From: Microbacterium sp. 2FI
GTDB lineage: Bacteria > Actinomycetota > Actinomycetes > Actinomycetales > Microbacteriaceae
NCBI RefSeq assembly: GCF_005502885.1
Contig: NZ_SCMR01000002.1
Location: 62,001-126,000, forward strand
Direction of reading: 5' to 3'
DNA: 64,000 nt
Shown: piece after piece, positions 38,728-47,723 of the stretch
Layout of the letters: each line of letters opens with the position of its first letter
Numbering within the stretch: position 1 is the stretch's first letter
Position numbers and translations under genes: made by a program
The notes under the pieces: generated by a model
Databases searched by the model: none
Seen by the model: the letters and a program-made list of their open reading frames with translations, nothing else
What the model was told of the DNA's origin: nothing

Positions 38728-39468
38728 GTGCCCACCTACCGTGACGAGGTCGTGGTTCTGCGCACCCACAAGCTGGGTGAGGCGGACCGGATCGTCACCC
38801 TCCTCAGTCGCCGCCACGGCAAGCTCCGTGCGGTCGCGAAGGGCGTGCGGCGCACGTCGTCGCGCTTCGGCGCGCGGCTCGAACCCTTCATGGTGGCCGA
38901 CGTCCAGCTGTACCAGGGACGTTCGCTCGACATCGTGCAGCAGGCCGAGTCGATCGGCTCGTACGGCGCCGACATCGCCGTCCACTACGACCGCTACACC
39001 TCGGCCCACGCCATGGTCGAAGCGGCCGACCGTCTCAACGAGGCCGAAGCCACGCCCCAGCAGTACCTGCTGCTGGTCGGCGGACTCAGAGCTCTGTCGA
39101 AGGGCGAACACGCCTCTCGCAGCATCCTCGACTCTTATCTCCTGCGCGCCATGGCACTGTCGGGCTGGGCGCCGTCGCTCGTCGAGTGCGCGCGATGCGG
39201 CGCGGCCGGGCCGCATGACGCGTTCGTCGCACAGCTCGGCGGCACGGTGTGCCGCGACTGCGCACCGACCGGGTCGGCGCGCCTCGACGCGCAGACGGCC
39301 GGACTCCTGCGCTCCCTCATGGCCGGCGAGTGGGATGACGTGGATGCCGCGACCGCCGGCACCGGAGCGGCGGCATCCGGTCTGATCGCGGCCTACGCGC
39401 AGTGGCATCTGGAACGCGGCATCCGCTCACTCGCACACGTGTCTGCGCCGCAGGGGGAGAACCGATGA
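38728..39468 (+). CDS. recO: DNA repair protein RecO
   Basis: 246 residues. RecO loads RecA on gapped DNA with RecR. The N-terminal OB fold ([24 protein letters not shown]) and the central zinc site [13 protein letters not shown]...CRDCAP are visible (Cys about 152, 155, 176, 179). GATAAT at 38716-38721 is 6 bases before the GTG start. uppS overlaps its stop by 4 bases (ATGA), a pairing frequent in Actinobacteria. Confidence 0.95.
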   Translation: MPTYRDEVVVLRTHKLGEADRIVTLLSRRHGKLRAVAKGVRRTSSRFGARLEPFMVADVQLYQGRSLDIVQQAESIGSYGADIAVHYDRYTSAHAMVEAADRLNEAEATPQQYLLLVGGLRALSKGEHASRSILDSYLLRAMALSGWAPSLVECARCGAAGPHDAFVAQLGGTVCRDCAPTGSARLDAQTAGLLRSLMAGEWDDVDAATAGTGAAASGLIAAYAQWHLERGIRSLAHVSAPQGENR

Positions 39469-40277
39469 CGCCGAAGCCCTACACGCATCGGGATGCCGTG
39501 CCCTACCGTCCGATCGACTGGACGGGCCTGTATCCTCCCGCGTTTCCCGCCCAGGGCGTGCCTCGCCACGTCGCCATCGTGATGGACGGCAATGGGCGCT
39601 GGGCGAATCGTCGCGGACTCACACGGGTCGAGGGACACAAAGCAGGTGAAGCCGCCCTTCTCGATGTGGTCGCCGGCGCGGTCCAAGCCGGCGTGACGCA
39701 TCTGTCGGTCTACGCCTTCTCGACGGAGAACTGGTCTCGTTCGCCCGACGAGGTCCGCTTCCTCATGGGATTCAATCGCGATGTCCTCCATCGACGCCGC
39801 GACCAGCTCAACGAGTGGGGCGTACGGGTGCGGTGGGCGGGCCGCAGGCCGCGGCTGTGGTCCAGTGTCATCAAGGAGCTGCAGTACGCCGAGCAGCTGA
39901 CGGCGGGCAACGACACCCTGACCCTCACGATGTGCGTCAACTACGGCGGCCGCGTGGAACTGGTCGACGCGATGCGGACCATCGGCGACGACATCGCCGC
40001 CGGACGCCTGAAGCCCTCGGCGGTCACCGAGAAGCTCATCGCGAAGCGCCTCTACGTGCCGGACATGCCCGATGTCGATCTGTTCATCCGCTCGAGCGGC
40101 GAGCAGCGCACCTCGAACTTCCTCCTGTGGGAGTCGGCCTACGCCGAGTTCGTGTTCCTCGACAGGCTCTGGCCGGACTTCTCGCGCACCGATCTCTGGC
40201 AGGCGATCGAGCTCTACCTCGATCGAGACCGACGGTTCGGCGGCGCGGTCGACACCCCCGACTCCACCGGCGTCTGA
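39465..40277 (+). CDS. uppS: Isoprenyl transferase (polyprenyl diphosphate synthase)
   Basis: 270 residues from the ATG at 39465, with AGGGGGAGA upstream. Cis-prenyl transferase making the long-chain lipid carrier for peptidoglycan precursors. Signatures: [18 protein letters not shown] (catalytic Asp in MDGNGRW), [14 protein letters not shown], and near the C-terminus [23 protein letters not shown]. The chain length made (C50 or C55) cannot be read from the sequence. Confidence 0.95.
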   Translation: MTPKPYTHRDAVPYRPIDWTGLYPPAFPAQGVPRHVAIVMDGNGRWANRRGLTRVEGHKAGEAALLDVVAGAVQAGVTHLSVYAFSTENWSRSPDEVRFLMGFNRDVLHRRRDQLNEWGVRVRWAGRRPRLWSSVIKELQYAEQLTAGNDTLTLTMCVNYGGRVELVDAMRTIGDDIAAGRLKPSAVTEKLIAKRLYVPDMPDVDLFIRSSGEQRTSNFLLWESAYAEFVFLDRLWPDFSRTDLWQAIELYLDRDRRFGGAVDTPDSTGV

Positions 40278-40324
40278 CGGCACCTGTTCCGGATCGCGCT
40301 GTGGGCGTATCCTGCGAGCGTCAC

Positions 40325-40349
40325 CGCGCTCCTCTCCTCTAGGAGCGCG
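40325..40349 (+). terminator. Hairpin after uppS
   Basis: A perfect 9-bp stem CGCGCTCCT/AGGAGCGCG (40325-40333 with 40341-40349), loop CTCCTCT. It lies 47 bases after the uppS stop and 25 bases before the next start; either a terminator or a leader element of the lipoprotein gene. Confidence 0.5.
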
Positions 40350-40374
40350 ACCGCGCTCCGACAGGAGGTGCGTC

Positions 40375-41025
40375 ATGTCCGCTGCGTCGCGTTCGCGTGC
40401 GATCATCGTCGCTCTCACGCTTCTGCTGACACTGTCAGGGTGCGCGCCCGCCGGCGGTGACGGCGCTCCCGATCCGGTGGCGACGGCGGACGCAGGTCAG
40501 GATGCCGCCGACGACGACACCGACGCGGGCGACGGCCAGGACTCCGATGACGGGGACGCAGGCTCTGACGGCGCCGAAGATCCGGTGCAGGAGCAGGTGC
40601 GCACCGGCCCGGTCGCCGACTACGGCGGTCCCGCCTACGGCGACCAGGGCGAGGCCGAGATCGTCGAGGAGGGCGTGTGGTGCAAGACGATCGCGGTCTT
40701 CTGGGGCGGTGACGTGGCCGTCCCCGAGGGCGTGCGCTTCACCTTCGACGAGGCTGTGCCCGATCGGGCGGGGCTTGCGGTGGAGGATGGTGTCTGCGGA
40801 ACGCTCGGCGCCACGACGTCGTGCGTGGGGCTTACCGTCGAGGCGAACGAGTCCGGGATCTTCTGCAGTCTGACCCTCCGCCCCGGCGACGACTTCGAGG
40901 ACGGCACGACGATCACGTTCATCGGCACGCTCGAGTGCCCGACCGTCGAGGCATGCGACGCGGTCGCCACGCGCACCGTCGAGCCCGGCCCTCCGATCGT
41001 CGTGAACACCCCGGCGGGTGGATGA
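40375..41025 (+). CDS. Acidic lipoprotein of unknown function
   Basis: 216 residues from the ATG at 40375, with a strong AGGAGGTG site. The lipobox LSGC is at about residue 23 after a clear hydrophobic helix. Residues 30-75 are a disordered linker of Asp, Ala, Gly and Glu. The following beta-rich domain holds six to eight cysteines (CKTIAVFW, CGTLGATTSC, FCSLTLRPG, CPTVEAC) that likely form disulfides. The stop overlaps the next start (ATGATG), so the two products may form a surface complex. Confidence 0.8.
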   Translation: MSAASRSRAIIVALTLLLTLSGCAPAGGDGAPDPVATADAGQDAADDDTDAGDGQDSDDGDAGSDGAEDPVQEQVRTGPVADYGGPAYGDQGEAEIVEEGVWCKTIAVFWGGDVAVPEGVRFTFDEAVPDRAGLAVEDGVCGTLGATTSCVGLTVEANESGIFCSLTLRPGDDFEDGTTITFIGTLECPTVEACDAVATRTVEPGPPIVVNTPAGG

Positions 41026-42020
41026 TGGCTCGGCTCGGCTCACGGGCACGATCGACCGAAGCACCGACACCGGAGCCCGCCCCCGGCCCCGTGCCGCCCG
41101 TGGCCTCCCCACCGACGGGGCTCGGTTTCGAGAAGTGGATGGGCTTCCTCTCGTCGTTCGTCGCGCCGCTGACGCTCGTGACGGCGCTGCTGTTCTACTT
41201 CGGCTATGTCTCCACGCGTGAGTTCTTCCGTTATTTCGGCATTGACGTCGACATCATCGGGATGAGCTCGCAGGAGTTCGTCATGCGCAGCCCCGGGGCC
41301 CTGTTCATCCCGGTCATGGTGCTGCTCCTGCTGGCGGCCGCCCTCATTGTGGCGCACCGACGGCTGCGCGACCACCTGAGCATGCAGACGCCCGATCGAA
41401 GGCGCCGCACGATCGGCGCGTTCGCCTGGACGGGAATCGGGTTCCTCCTCGCCGGCCTCGCCCTCGCGTTCGTGATGCCGCTGCTCGCTGGCTGGGACTA
41501 TGCGATGCTGCTCACGCCGCTGCTGCTGGCCATCGGCGCAGGGCTCTCCGCCTACGCCGCGTCCACGGCACGGAGCCTCGGCAGCACCGGCGTGGGCCGG
41601 AGCGTGGTCGTCCTCCTGGTGCTCGTGATGGTCGCCGGCACCTTCTGGTCGACGGCGACGGTGGCGCAGTGGTGGGGGCGCGGGCAGGCTCGCGCACTCG
41701 CATCGGATCTTCGCGCGCTGCCCGCGGTCATCCTCGACACGCGCGAGCGCATTTTCCCCGGGAACTCGGCGATCGGATTCCAAGAGCTTCAGCCCGCGGC
41801 ATCCGACACGCCGAACGACGACGGGTCCACGCCCGTCGCCCCCGCCATGACCCACGGCTACCGGTACTCGGGCCTGCGGCTGCTGGCACAGGGTGGCGGA
41901 CGCCTGTACCTCGTCCCCGACGAGTGGTCGCCGAACGCATCGACACTCGTCGTGTCGTACGACGACGTGCGTGTGCGCTTCCGATTCGTGCCCGATGCGG
42001 ACGCCCCGACAGATCCGTGA
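41022..42020 (+). CDS. Multi-pass membrane protein paired with the lipoprotein
   Basis: 332 residues from the ATG at 41022 (an alternative ATG at 41025). A Pro/Ala-rich N-terminus is followed by hydrophobic segments at about 42-62, 91-111, 130-150, 155-175 and 190-210. A C-terminal soluble domain from about 215 contains ILDTRERIFPGNSAIGF and RLLAQGGGRLYLVPDEW. I recognise no family. Translation is coupled to the upstream lipoprotein by a 4-base overlap. Confidence 0.8.
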   Translation: MMARLGSRARSTEAPTPEPAPGPVPPVASPPTGLGFEKWMGFLSSFVAPLTLVTALLFYFGYVSTREFFRYFGIDVDIIGMSSQEFVMRSPGALFIPVMVLLLLAAALIVAHRRLRDHLSMQTPDRRRRTIGAFAWTGIGFLLAGLALAFVMPLLAGWDYAMLLTPLLLAIGAGLSAYAASTARSLGSTGVGRSVVVLLVLVMVAGTFWSTATVAQWWGRGQARALASDLRALPAVILDTRERIFPGNSAIGFQELQPAASDTPNDDGSTPVAPAMTHGYRYSGLRLLAQGGGRLYLVPDEWSPNASTLVVSYDDVRVRFRFVPDADAPTDP

Positions 42021-42066
42021 TGCACCGGTGGAATAGTCGCGCACGTGATCGCCGTTGTCCTTGAGC

Positions 42067-42747
42067 ATGACGGATGCGATCAAGATCGACGTGTGGAGCG
42101 ACATCGCCTGCCCCTGGTGCTACATCGGCAAGCGGAATCTCGAGAAGGGGCTCGAAGCGGCATCCGCAGACGAGGACGCACCCGTCGTCGAGGTGACGTT
42201 CCACTCGTTCGAACTCTCGCCCGATACGCCCGTCGACTTCGTCGGCGGAGAGGCCGAGTACCTCTCGAGCCACAAGGGCATCTCGACGGCACAGGCGAAC
42301 CAGATGCTCGAGCGGGTGACCGGTGTCGCTGCCGCGGCGGGCCTGGAGTACCGGTTCGATCTGCTCCAGCACACCAACACCGTCAAGGCGCACGAACTGC
42401 TGCACTTCGCGAAGGAGCAGGGCCGTCAGCACGAGCTGGCCGAGAGGCTGATGTCCGCCTACTTCACCGAGGGCCGCCACCTCGGCCGCGAGGATGAACT
42501 GGTCGCCCTCGCAGTCGATGCCGGACTCGATGCCGACGCCGCGCGGGAGGCTCTCGCGAGCGGTCGCTACCTCGCGGCGGTGCGGGCAGATCAGCAGCAG
42601 GCGATCTCCTACGGCATCAGCGGCGTGCCGTTCTTCGTGATCGACGCCACCTACGGCGTCTCGGGAGCCCAGCCGCCCGAGGCGTTCGCCGACATCGTGC
42701 GACAGGTCTGGAGCGAGCGCCGAGCGATGGCTGTCGTCGACGGCTAG
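42067..42747 (+). CDS. DsbA family oxidoreductase (FrnE-like)
   Basis: 226 residues from the ATG at 42067; a TTG at 42055 is in frame but less likely. Thioredoxin fold with the active-site CPWC in SDIACPWCYIGKRNLEKGL and the helical insert typical of DsbA, then the cis-Pro segment GISGVPFFVID. Without a signal peptide it should be cytoplasmic, as for FrnE, which has been tied to disulfide handling under oxidative stress. The neighbour on the other strand is a glutathione peroxidase-type enzyme, which fits a redox theme. Confidence 0.9.
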   Translation: MTDAIKIDVWSDIACPWCYIGKRNLEKGLEAASADEDAPVVEVTFHSFELSPDTPVDFVGGEAEYLSSHKGISTAQANQMLERVTGVAAAAGLEYRFDLLQHTNTVKAHELLHFAKEQGRQHELAERLMSAYFTEGRHLGREDELVALAVDAGLDADAAREALASGRYLAAVRADQQQAISYGISGVPFFVIDATYGVSGAQPPEAFADIVRQVWSERRAMAVVDG

Positions 42748-43247
42748 CGCGGAAGGCTTCGCTCGATGACCTCGACGATCGCGGGGTCATCAGGCTTGAC
42801 GCTGGGACGGAACCGGTGAACGGCACCCTCGGGTGTGAGAACGAACTTCTCGAAGTTCCACAGGATCGGTCCGGTGTTGCCCTCGGCGTCGTCGGCCTTC
42901 TTCAGAGCCTTGTACAGCGGCGCCGCCTTGCCGCCGTTGACCTTGACCTTGTCGAAGACGGGGAAGGACACACCCCACGTCATCGAGCAGTACTCGAGGA
43001 TCTCGTCCATCGAGCCGGGCTCCTGACCCATGAACTGATTGCAGGGGAAGCCGAGCACGGTGAACCCGCGGTCTGCGTATGCCCGCTGCAGCTGCTCGAG
43101 CTGCTCGTACTGCGGCGTGAGCCCGCACTTGGAGGCGACGTTGACGATGAGCAGGACATCGTCGCCGTAGTCGGCAAGTGTGGCAGTGCCGCCGTCGGCG
43201 GTCTGGAACGGGATCTCGCGCACGTCGGTCTTGGTCGCCTCGGTCAT
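42744..43247 (-). CDS. Glutathione peroxidase family protein (thiol peroxidase, Cys type)
   Basis: 167 residues. Catalytic Cys41 in NVASKCGLTPQY, Cys69 with the signature GFPCNQFMGQEPGS (possible resolving Cys) and WNFEKFV complete the Cys-Gln-Trp tetrad. Actinobacteria lack glutathione, so it most likely reduces peroxides with thioredoxin. TAGCCT is 6 bases before the ATG (43254-43259 on the plus strand). Its stop codon shares the palindrome CTAG (42744-42747) with the convergent DsbA-family gene. Confidence 0.94.
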   Translation of the reverse strand: MTEATKTDVREIPFQTADGGTATLADYGDDVLLIVNVASKCGLTPQYEQLEQLQRAYADRGFTVLGFPCNQFMGQEPGSMDEILEYCSMTWGVSFPVFDKVKVNGGKAAPLYKALKKADDAEGNTGPILWNFEKFVLTPEGAVHRFRPSVKPDDPAIVEVIERSLPR

Positions 43248-43296
43248 CTCCCCAGGCTAAAGCCTCGCCGCACCCGTACAGCGTGCGTCTGAAAGA

Positions 43297-44472
43297 ATGG
43301 ATGCCGTGACCACTGCCACCGCCCCCGCGCGCACTCTGCGCATCGGGCCCATCGAGCTCGACGCGCCGGTCGTGCTCGCCCCGATGGCGGGCATCACCAA
43401 CACCGCGTTCCGGCGCCTGTGCCGCGAGTACGGCGCCGGCCTCTATGTCAGCGAGATGATCACGTCTCGCGCGCTGGTTGAGCGGAACGCCACCACGATG
43501 CGCCTCATCACCCACCACGAATCCGAGAAGCCGCGGTCGATCCAGCTCTACGGTGTCGATCCCGCGACGGTCGAGGGCGCTGTGCGCGTCCTCGTGGAAG
43601 AGGATCGCGCCGACCACATCGACCTCAACTTCGGGTGCCCGGTGCCCAAGGTGACCCGGAAGGGCGGCGGGGCCGCGCTGCCGTGGAAGCTCGAGCTCTT
43701 CCGCGACATCGTCACCCGCGCCGCGCGGGCCGCGGGCGACATCCCCCTCACCGTGAAGATGCGCAAGGGCATCGACGGCGATCACCTCACGTACCTCGAC
43801 GCGGGGCGCATCGCCGAGGATGCCGGCGTGGCGGCCGTCGCCCTGCATGCGCGCACCGCCGCCGAGTTCTATTCGGGTCAGGCCGATTGGTCTGCCATCG
43901 CGAAGCTCAAGCAGGTCGTCACCAGCGTTCCCGTGCTCGGCAACGGCGACATCTGGGCGGCCGAGGACGCCGCGCGCATGATGAGCGAGACCGGCTGCGA
44001 CGGCGTCGTCGTCGGGCGCGGGTGCCTCGGCAGACCGTGGCTCTTCGGCGACCTGGCGCGTGCGCTCGGTACGCCCGCCGCAGCATCCGGCGCCCCGGTC
44101 GACGCGACGCTCGGCTTCGTGGCTCAGGCTTTCCGTCGCCACGCCGAGCTGCTCGTCGAGTTCTTCGAGAGCGAAGAGCGCGGGTGCCGCGACATCCGCA
44201 AGCACGTCGCGTGGTATTTCAAGGGCTATCCGGTCGGCGGAGACACGCGCGCACGGCTCGCGACGGTGTCGACCCTCGCCGAGATCGACGAACTGCTCGC
44301 CACTCTCGAGCTCGAAGCCCCGTACCCCGGCGCCGCTGCGGAGGGCCAGCGCGGACGCGCCGGCACACCGAAGCGCCCGGCGCTGCCCGACGGCTGGCTC
44401 GACTCGCGACAGCTCGGCGCCGAGGCGTCGTGCGCCCTCGCCGAAGCAGAACTCGACCACAGTGGCGGGTGA
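43297..44472 (+). CDS. dusB: tRNA-dihydrouridine synthase
   Basis: 391 residues. FMN enzyme that reduces uridines in the D-loop of tRNA. The start LDAPVVLAPMAGITNTAFRRLCREYGAGLYVSEMI, the active Cys in NFGCPVPKVTRKGGGAALP, and VALHARTAAEFYSGQADW are typical. The ATG at 43297 is used here; a GTG at 43306 in frame is 7 bases after AAGAAT and could be the true leaderless start. An Ala/Pro-rich C-terminal tail overlaps the start of dgt by 11 bases. Confidence 0.94.
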   Translation: MDAVTTATAPARTLRIGPIELDAPVVLAPMAGITNTAFRRLCREYGAGLYVSEMITSRALVERNATTMRLITHHESEKPRSIQLYGVDPATVEGAVRVLVEEDRADHIDLNFGCPVPKVTRKGGGAALPWKLELFRDIVTRAARAAGDIPLTVKMRKGIDGDHLTYLDAGRIAEDAGVAAVALHARTAAEFYSGQADWSAIAKLKQVVTSVPVLGNGDIWAAEDAARMMSETGCDGVVVGRGCLGRPWLFGDLARALGTPAAASGAPVDATLGFVAQAFRRHAELLVEFFESEERGCRDIRKHVAWYFKGYPVGGDTRARLATVSTLAEIDELLATLELEAPYPGAAAEGQRGRAGTPKRPALPDGWLDSRQLGAEASCALAEAELDHSGG

Positions 44473-45820
44473 CGGCGCCGCGGACGCGGCACCCGCGGTG
44501 CGGCCGGTCGGCTACGACGAGCACGATGCCGAGCGATTCCACTCCGAGACGCATCGGTCGCAGCGTGACGGATTCGCCCGCGATCGGGCACGTGTGCTGC
44601 ACTCGGGGGCCCTCCGCCGCCTCGCTGCGAAGACACAGGTGCTGAGCCCCGCGAGCCCCGCTGACTTCGCACGCAACCGCCTCACCCACTCGCTCGAGGT
44701 CGCGCAGGTCGGTCGCGAGCTCGCGACCTCGCTGCACCTCGCGGCCGACGTCGTGGACGCGGCCTGCCTCAGCCACGACCTCGGCCACCCGCCGTTCGGT
44801 CACAACGGCGAGCGGGCGCTCAACGAGTGGGCCGAGGACATCGGCGGCTTCGAGGGGAACGCGCAGACGCTCCGCATCGTGAGCAGGCTCGAGCCGAAGG
44901 TCTTCGACGCGATCGGCGGCAGCTTCGGGCTCAATCTCACCCGCGCGAGCCTCGACGCCACGTGCAAGTACCCGTGGACGGCCGACCAGCCCCTCCCGGA
45001 TCCGGGAGGGCGGCTGAAGTTCGGCGTCTACCCCGAGGACGAGGCTGTCTTCCGGTGGATGCGGGCCGGCGCGCCGGGCCGCGTCCGGTGCATCGAGGCC
45101 GAGGTGATGGATCTCTCCGACGACATCGCCTATTCGGTGCACGACTTCGAGGACGCGATCGTCAACGGCTACCTCGATCCCGCTCGCCTCGCGGATCCGG
45201 CCGAGCACGCCGCGCTGCTGACGGCGATCCAAACGTGGGTGGGCTTCGACTTCTCGCGGGACGAGCTGGAGGACGCGCTGTATCGCCTCATGCGCCTGCC
45301 CGAGTGGATCTCGTCGTTCGACGGGACGCGCGCCTCGCTCGCCCGCCTGAAGAACCTCACCTCCGACCTCATCGGGCGCTTCGCCCGGGCGGCGACCACG
45401 GCCACGCGCGATGCCTACGGCACGTCGACGCTCACCCGCTACCGCGCGCACGTCATCGTGCCGCGAGTCGTCGAGGCTGAGATGGCTGTGCTCAAGGGCA
45501 TCATCGGGGCCGTGGTCGTCTCGATCGACGGGCGCAAAGATCTCTACAAGGAGCAGCGGCGCGCTCTCAAGCGGGTCGCGTCGGCGCTGTGGGAGCGACC
45601 CGACGCCCTCGATTCCCTTCACGCGGCGGACTTCGCGGAGGCGGAGACGGATGCCGCGAGACGCCGTGTCGTCGTCGACCAGGTCGCCAGCCTCACCGAT
45701 CAGCTCGCGATCTCATGGCACGGCGGACTCGTCGGCGAGATCGATGCGGCATCCCTCGGGGTGTGGGCTCCCGGTGCCCGCGCGGGCACCGGCCGATCCG
45801 GCGCGATCGGGCGGCCCTGA
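44462..45820 (+). CDS. dgt: Deoxyguanosinetriphosphate triphosphohydrolase-like protein
   Basis: 452 residues from the GTG at 44462, overlapping dusB. HD-domain enzyme releasing triphosphate from dNTPs and balancing nucleotide pools. Metal ligands sit in NRLTHSLEVAQVG (first His) and CLSHDLGHPPFGHNGE (HD pair), with EVMDLSDDIAYSVHDFEDA as the later conserved block. Actinobacterial members always adjoin dnaG as here, with only one shared base (TGATG) between them. Confidence 0.93.
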   Translation: MAGDGAADAAPAVRPVGYDEHDAERFHSETHRSQRDGFARDRARVLHSGALRRLAAKTQVLSPASPADFARNRLTHSLEVAQVGRELATSLHLAADVVDAACLSHDLGHPPFGHNGERALNEWAEDIGGFEGNAQTLRIVSRLEPKVFDAIGGSFGLNLTRASLDATCKYPWTADQPLPDPGGRLKFGVYPEDEAVFRWMRAGAPGRVRCIEAEVMDLSDDIAYSVHDFEDAIVNGYLDPARLADPAEHAALLTAIQTWVGFDFSRDELEDALYRLMRLPEWISSFDGTRASLARLKNLTSDLIGRFARAATTATRDAYGTSTLTRYRAHVIVPRVVEAEMAVLKGIIGAVVVSIDGRKDLYKEQRRALKRVASALWERPDALDSLHAADFAEAETDAARRRVVVDQVASLTDQLAISWHGGLVGEIDAASLGVWAPGARAGTGRSGAIGRP

Positions 45821-47676
45821 TGGCGGGACGCATCCGGCAGGCCGATGTCGACGAGGTCAAGGCTCGCACGAACATCGCCGACATCATCGGCGAGCGGGTC
45901 GCGCTCAAGCCCGCCGGCGTCGGGTCGCTGAAGGGACTCTGCCCGTTCCACGACGAGCGCAGCCCGAGCTTCAACGTGCGGGCGCAAGCGGGGTTCTACC
46001 ACTGCTTCGGATGCGGCGAGTCCGGTGACGTGTACTCGTTCCTCCGCAAGATGGACCACCTCTCGTTCACCGAGTCGGTCGAGCGCCTCGCCGGGCGCAT
46101 CGGATTCGCCCTGCACTACGAGGACGGCGGCGCGGCGCCCGAGAACACCGGCCGGACGAGGCTCTATGCCGCGAACGCGGCCGCCGCCGAGTTCTTCCGC
46201 GGCCAGTTGGCCACGGCGGAGGCGGACGCCGCGCGCCGCTTCCTCGGCGAACGGGGATTCGATGCGGGGGCGGCCGCCCATTTCGGCGTCGGCTACGCAC
46301 CGCGGGGATGGTCGGGGATGCACGCGGCCCTGCGGGCAGCGGGCTACAGCGATGAGGAGCTGAGCGCAGCGGGTCTCGTCTCTCAGGGCCAGCGTGGCGT
46401 CTACGACCGCTTTCGTGGTCGCGTGGTCTGGCCGATCCGCGATGTCACCGGCCAGGTCATCGGGTTCGGCGCGCGGCGTCTTTTCGACGACGACAACGGG
46501 CCGAAGTATCTCAACACTCCCGAGACGACGATCTACAAGAAGGCGCAGGTTCTCTACGGCCTCGACCTCGCCAAGCGCGACATCTCGCGGGATCATCGCG
46601 TCGTCGTCGTCGAGGGCTACACCGACGTGATGGCCTGCCATCTCGCCGGCATCACGACCGCGATCGCCACTTGCGGCACGGCGTTCGGGTCAGACCACAT
46701 CACCGTGCTCCGCCGCGTCATGGGCGACGACTCGGCCGCGGGAGAGGTGGTGTTCACCTTCGACCCGGATGCCGCCGGGCAGAAGGCTGCCCTGCGCGCC
46801 TTCGCCGATGCGAAGCGCTTCAACGCCCAGACATACGTCGCCACCGGACCCGAGGGTCTCGACCCGTGCGATCTGCGGCTCGAGCGCGGCGACGGCGCCG
46901 TGCGCGCACTCATGGACGCCAAGGTGCCGATGGTCGAGTTCGTGCTCGATCAGCGGATCGCCGGCTACGACCTCGCCAGCGTCGAGGGCCGCATCGGGGC
47001 GCTCCGCACGGCAGCGCCCGTCGTGGCGGAGCTTCGGGATCCGCTGCTGCAGCCCGAATACATCCGCGTGCTCGCACGCCGACTCGGCCTCGATACCGAG
47101 GACGTACGCCGGGAGGTCGAACGCGTCGGGCGCGGCGGCGGCAGCAGCAGTCCACGCCGCGACGAGCCCGCGGATGCGGTCGACCCGGGCGACGAGCCGG
47201 TCGTGCGCGTGACACTGGCCTCGCTGCCGCGCACGGCGGATGCCGCTCTCGAACGGGACGCGCTCATGGGCTTCCTGCAGTTCGGCCACCGTCTCGAACC
47301 GGCGCTGATCACCCGTGCTGTCGCCCTGCCCTTCCGGCACCAGGCGCTCGACGCCGTCCGGGTTGCCGTCCAGCAGACACCCGACATGCAGCGCCCGGGG
47401 TGGGCGGTGGATGCGGTCGGCACGGTGCGCGAGCCGTTCCGCTCACTCGCCGCCGAGCTTCTCGCCGCCGACTTCCCGGCGCTGAACGATGACGCGGCTC
47501 TCTCATCGGCGTCGGATCTTGCCCGCCGGCTCGCGATCCGCGCGCTCAACAGCGAGAAGTCCGAGCTGCTGGGCGCCATCCAACGCGTCGCACCCGGCTC
47601 GGAGGAAGGTCGCGGCATCCGGATCCGCCTCCGCGAACTCGACGCCGAGCGCCAGCGGCTCGCCACGGAGGATTGA
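45820..47676 (+). CDS. dnaG: DNA primase
   Basis: 618 residues from the ATG at 45820. Makes RNA primers at the replication fork. The N-terminal CHC2 zinc finger uses Cys41, His44, Cys62 and Cys65 (CPFH...CFGC). The TOPRIM core includes VVVVEGYTDVMAC and FTFDPDAAGQKAAL, and the C-terminal part interacts with helicase DnaB. dusB-dgt-dnaG is a conserved replication and tRNA block in Actinobacteria. The stop overlaps a TTG that could extend the ABC gene, but its ATG at 47724 is preferred. Confidence 0.97.
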   Translation: MAGRIRQADVDEVKARTNIADIIGERVALKPAGVGSLKGLCPFHDERSPSFNVRAQAGFYHCFGCGESGDVYSFLRKMDHLSFTESVERLAGRIGFALHYEDGGAAPENTGRTRLYAANAAAAEFFRGQLATAEADAARRFLGERGFDAGAAAHFGVGYAPRGWSGMHAALRAAGYSDEELSAAGLVSQGQRGVYDRFRGRVVWPIRDVTGQVIGFGARRLFDDDNGPKYLNTPETTIYKKAQVLYGLDLAKRDISRDHRVVVVEGYTDVMACHLAGITTAIATCGTAFGSDHITVLRRVMGDDSAAGEVVFTFDPDAAGQKAALRAFADAKRFNAQTYVATGPEGLDPCDLRLERGDGAVRALMDAKVPMVEFVLDQRIAGYDLASVEGRIGALRTAAPVVAELRDPLLQPEYIRVLARRLGLDTEDVRREVERVGRGGGSSSPRRDEPADAVDPGDEPVVRVTLASLPRTADAALERDALMGFLQFGHRLEPALITRAVALPFRHQALDAVRVAVQQTPDMQRPGWAVDAVGTVREPFRSLAAELLAADFPALNDDAALSSASDLARRLAIRALNSEKSELLGAIQRVAPGSEEGRGIRIRLRELDAERQRLATED

Positions 47677-47723
47677 CCCCCACGTCGGTGGCGTCGAAGA
47701 GACGCACAGGGCAGGATGAAGAG

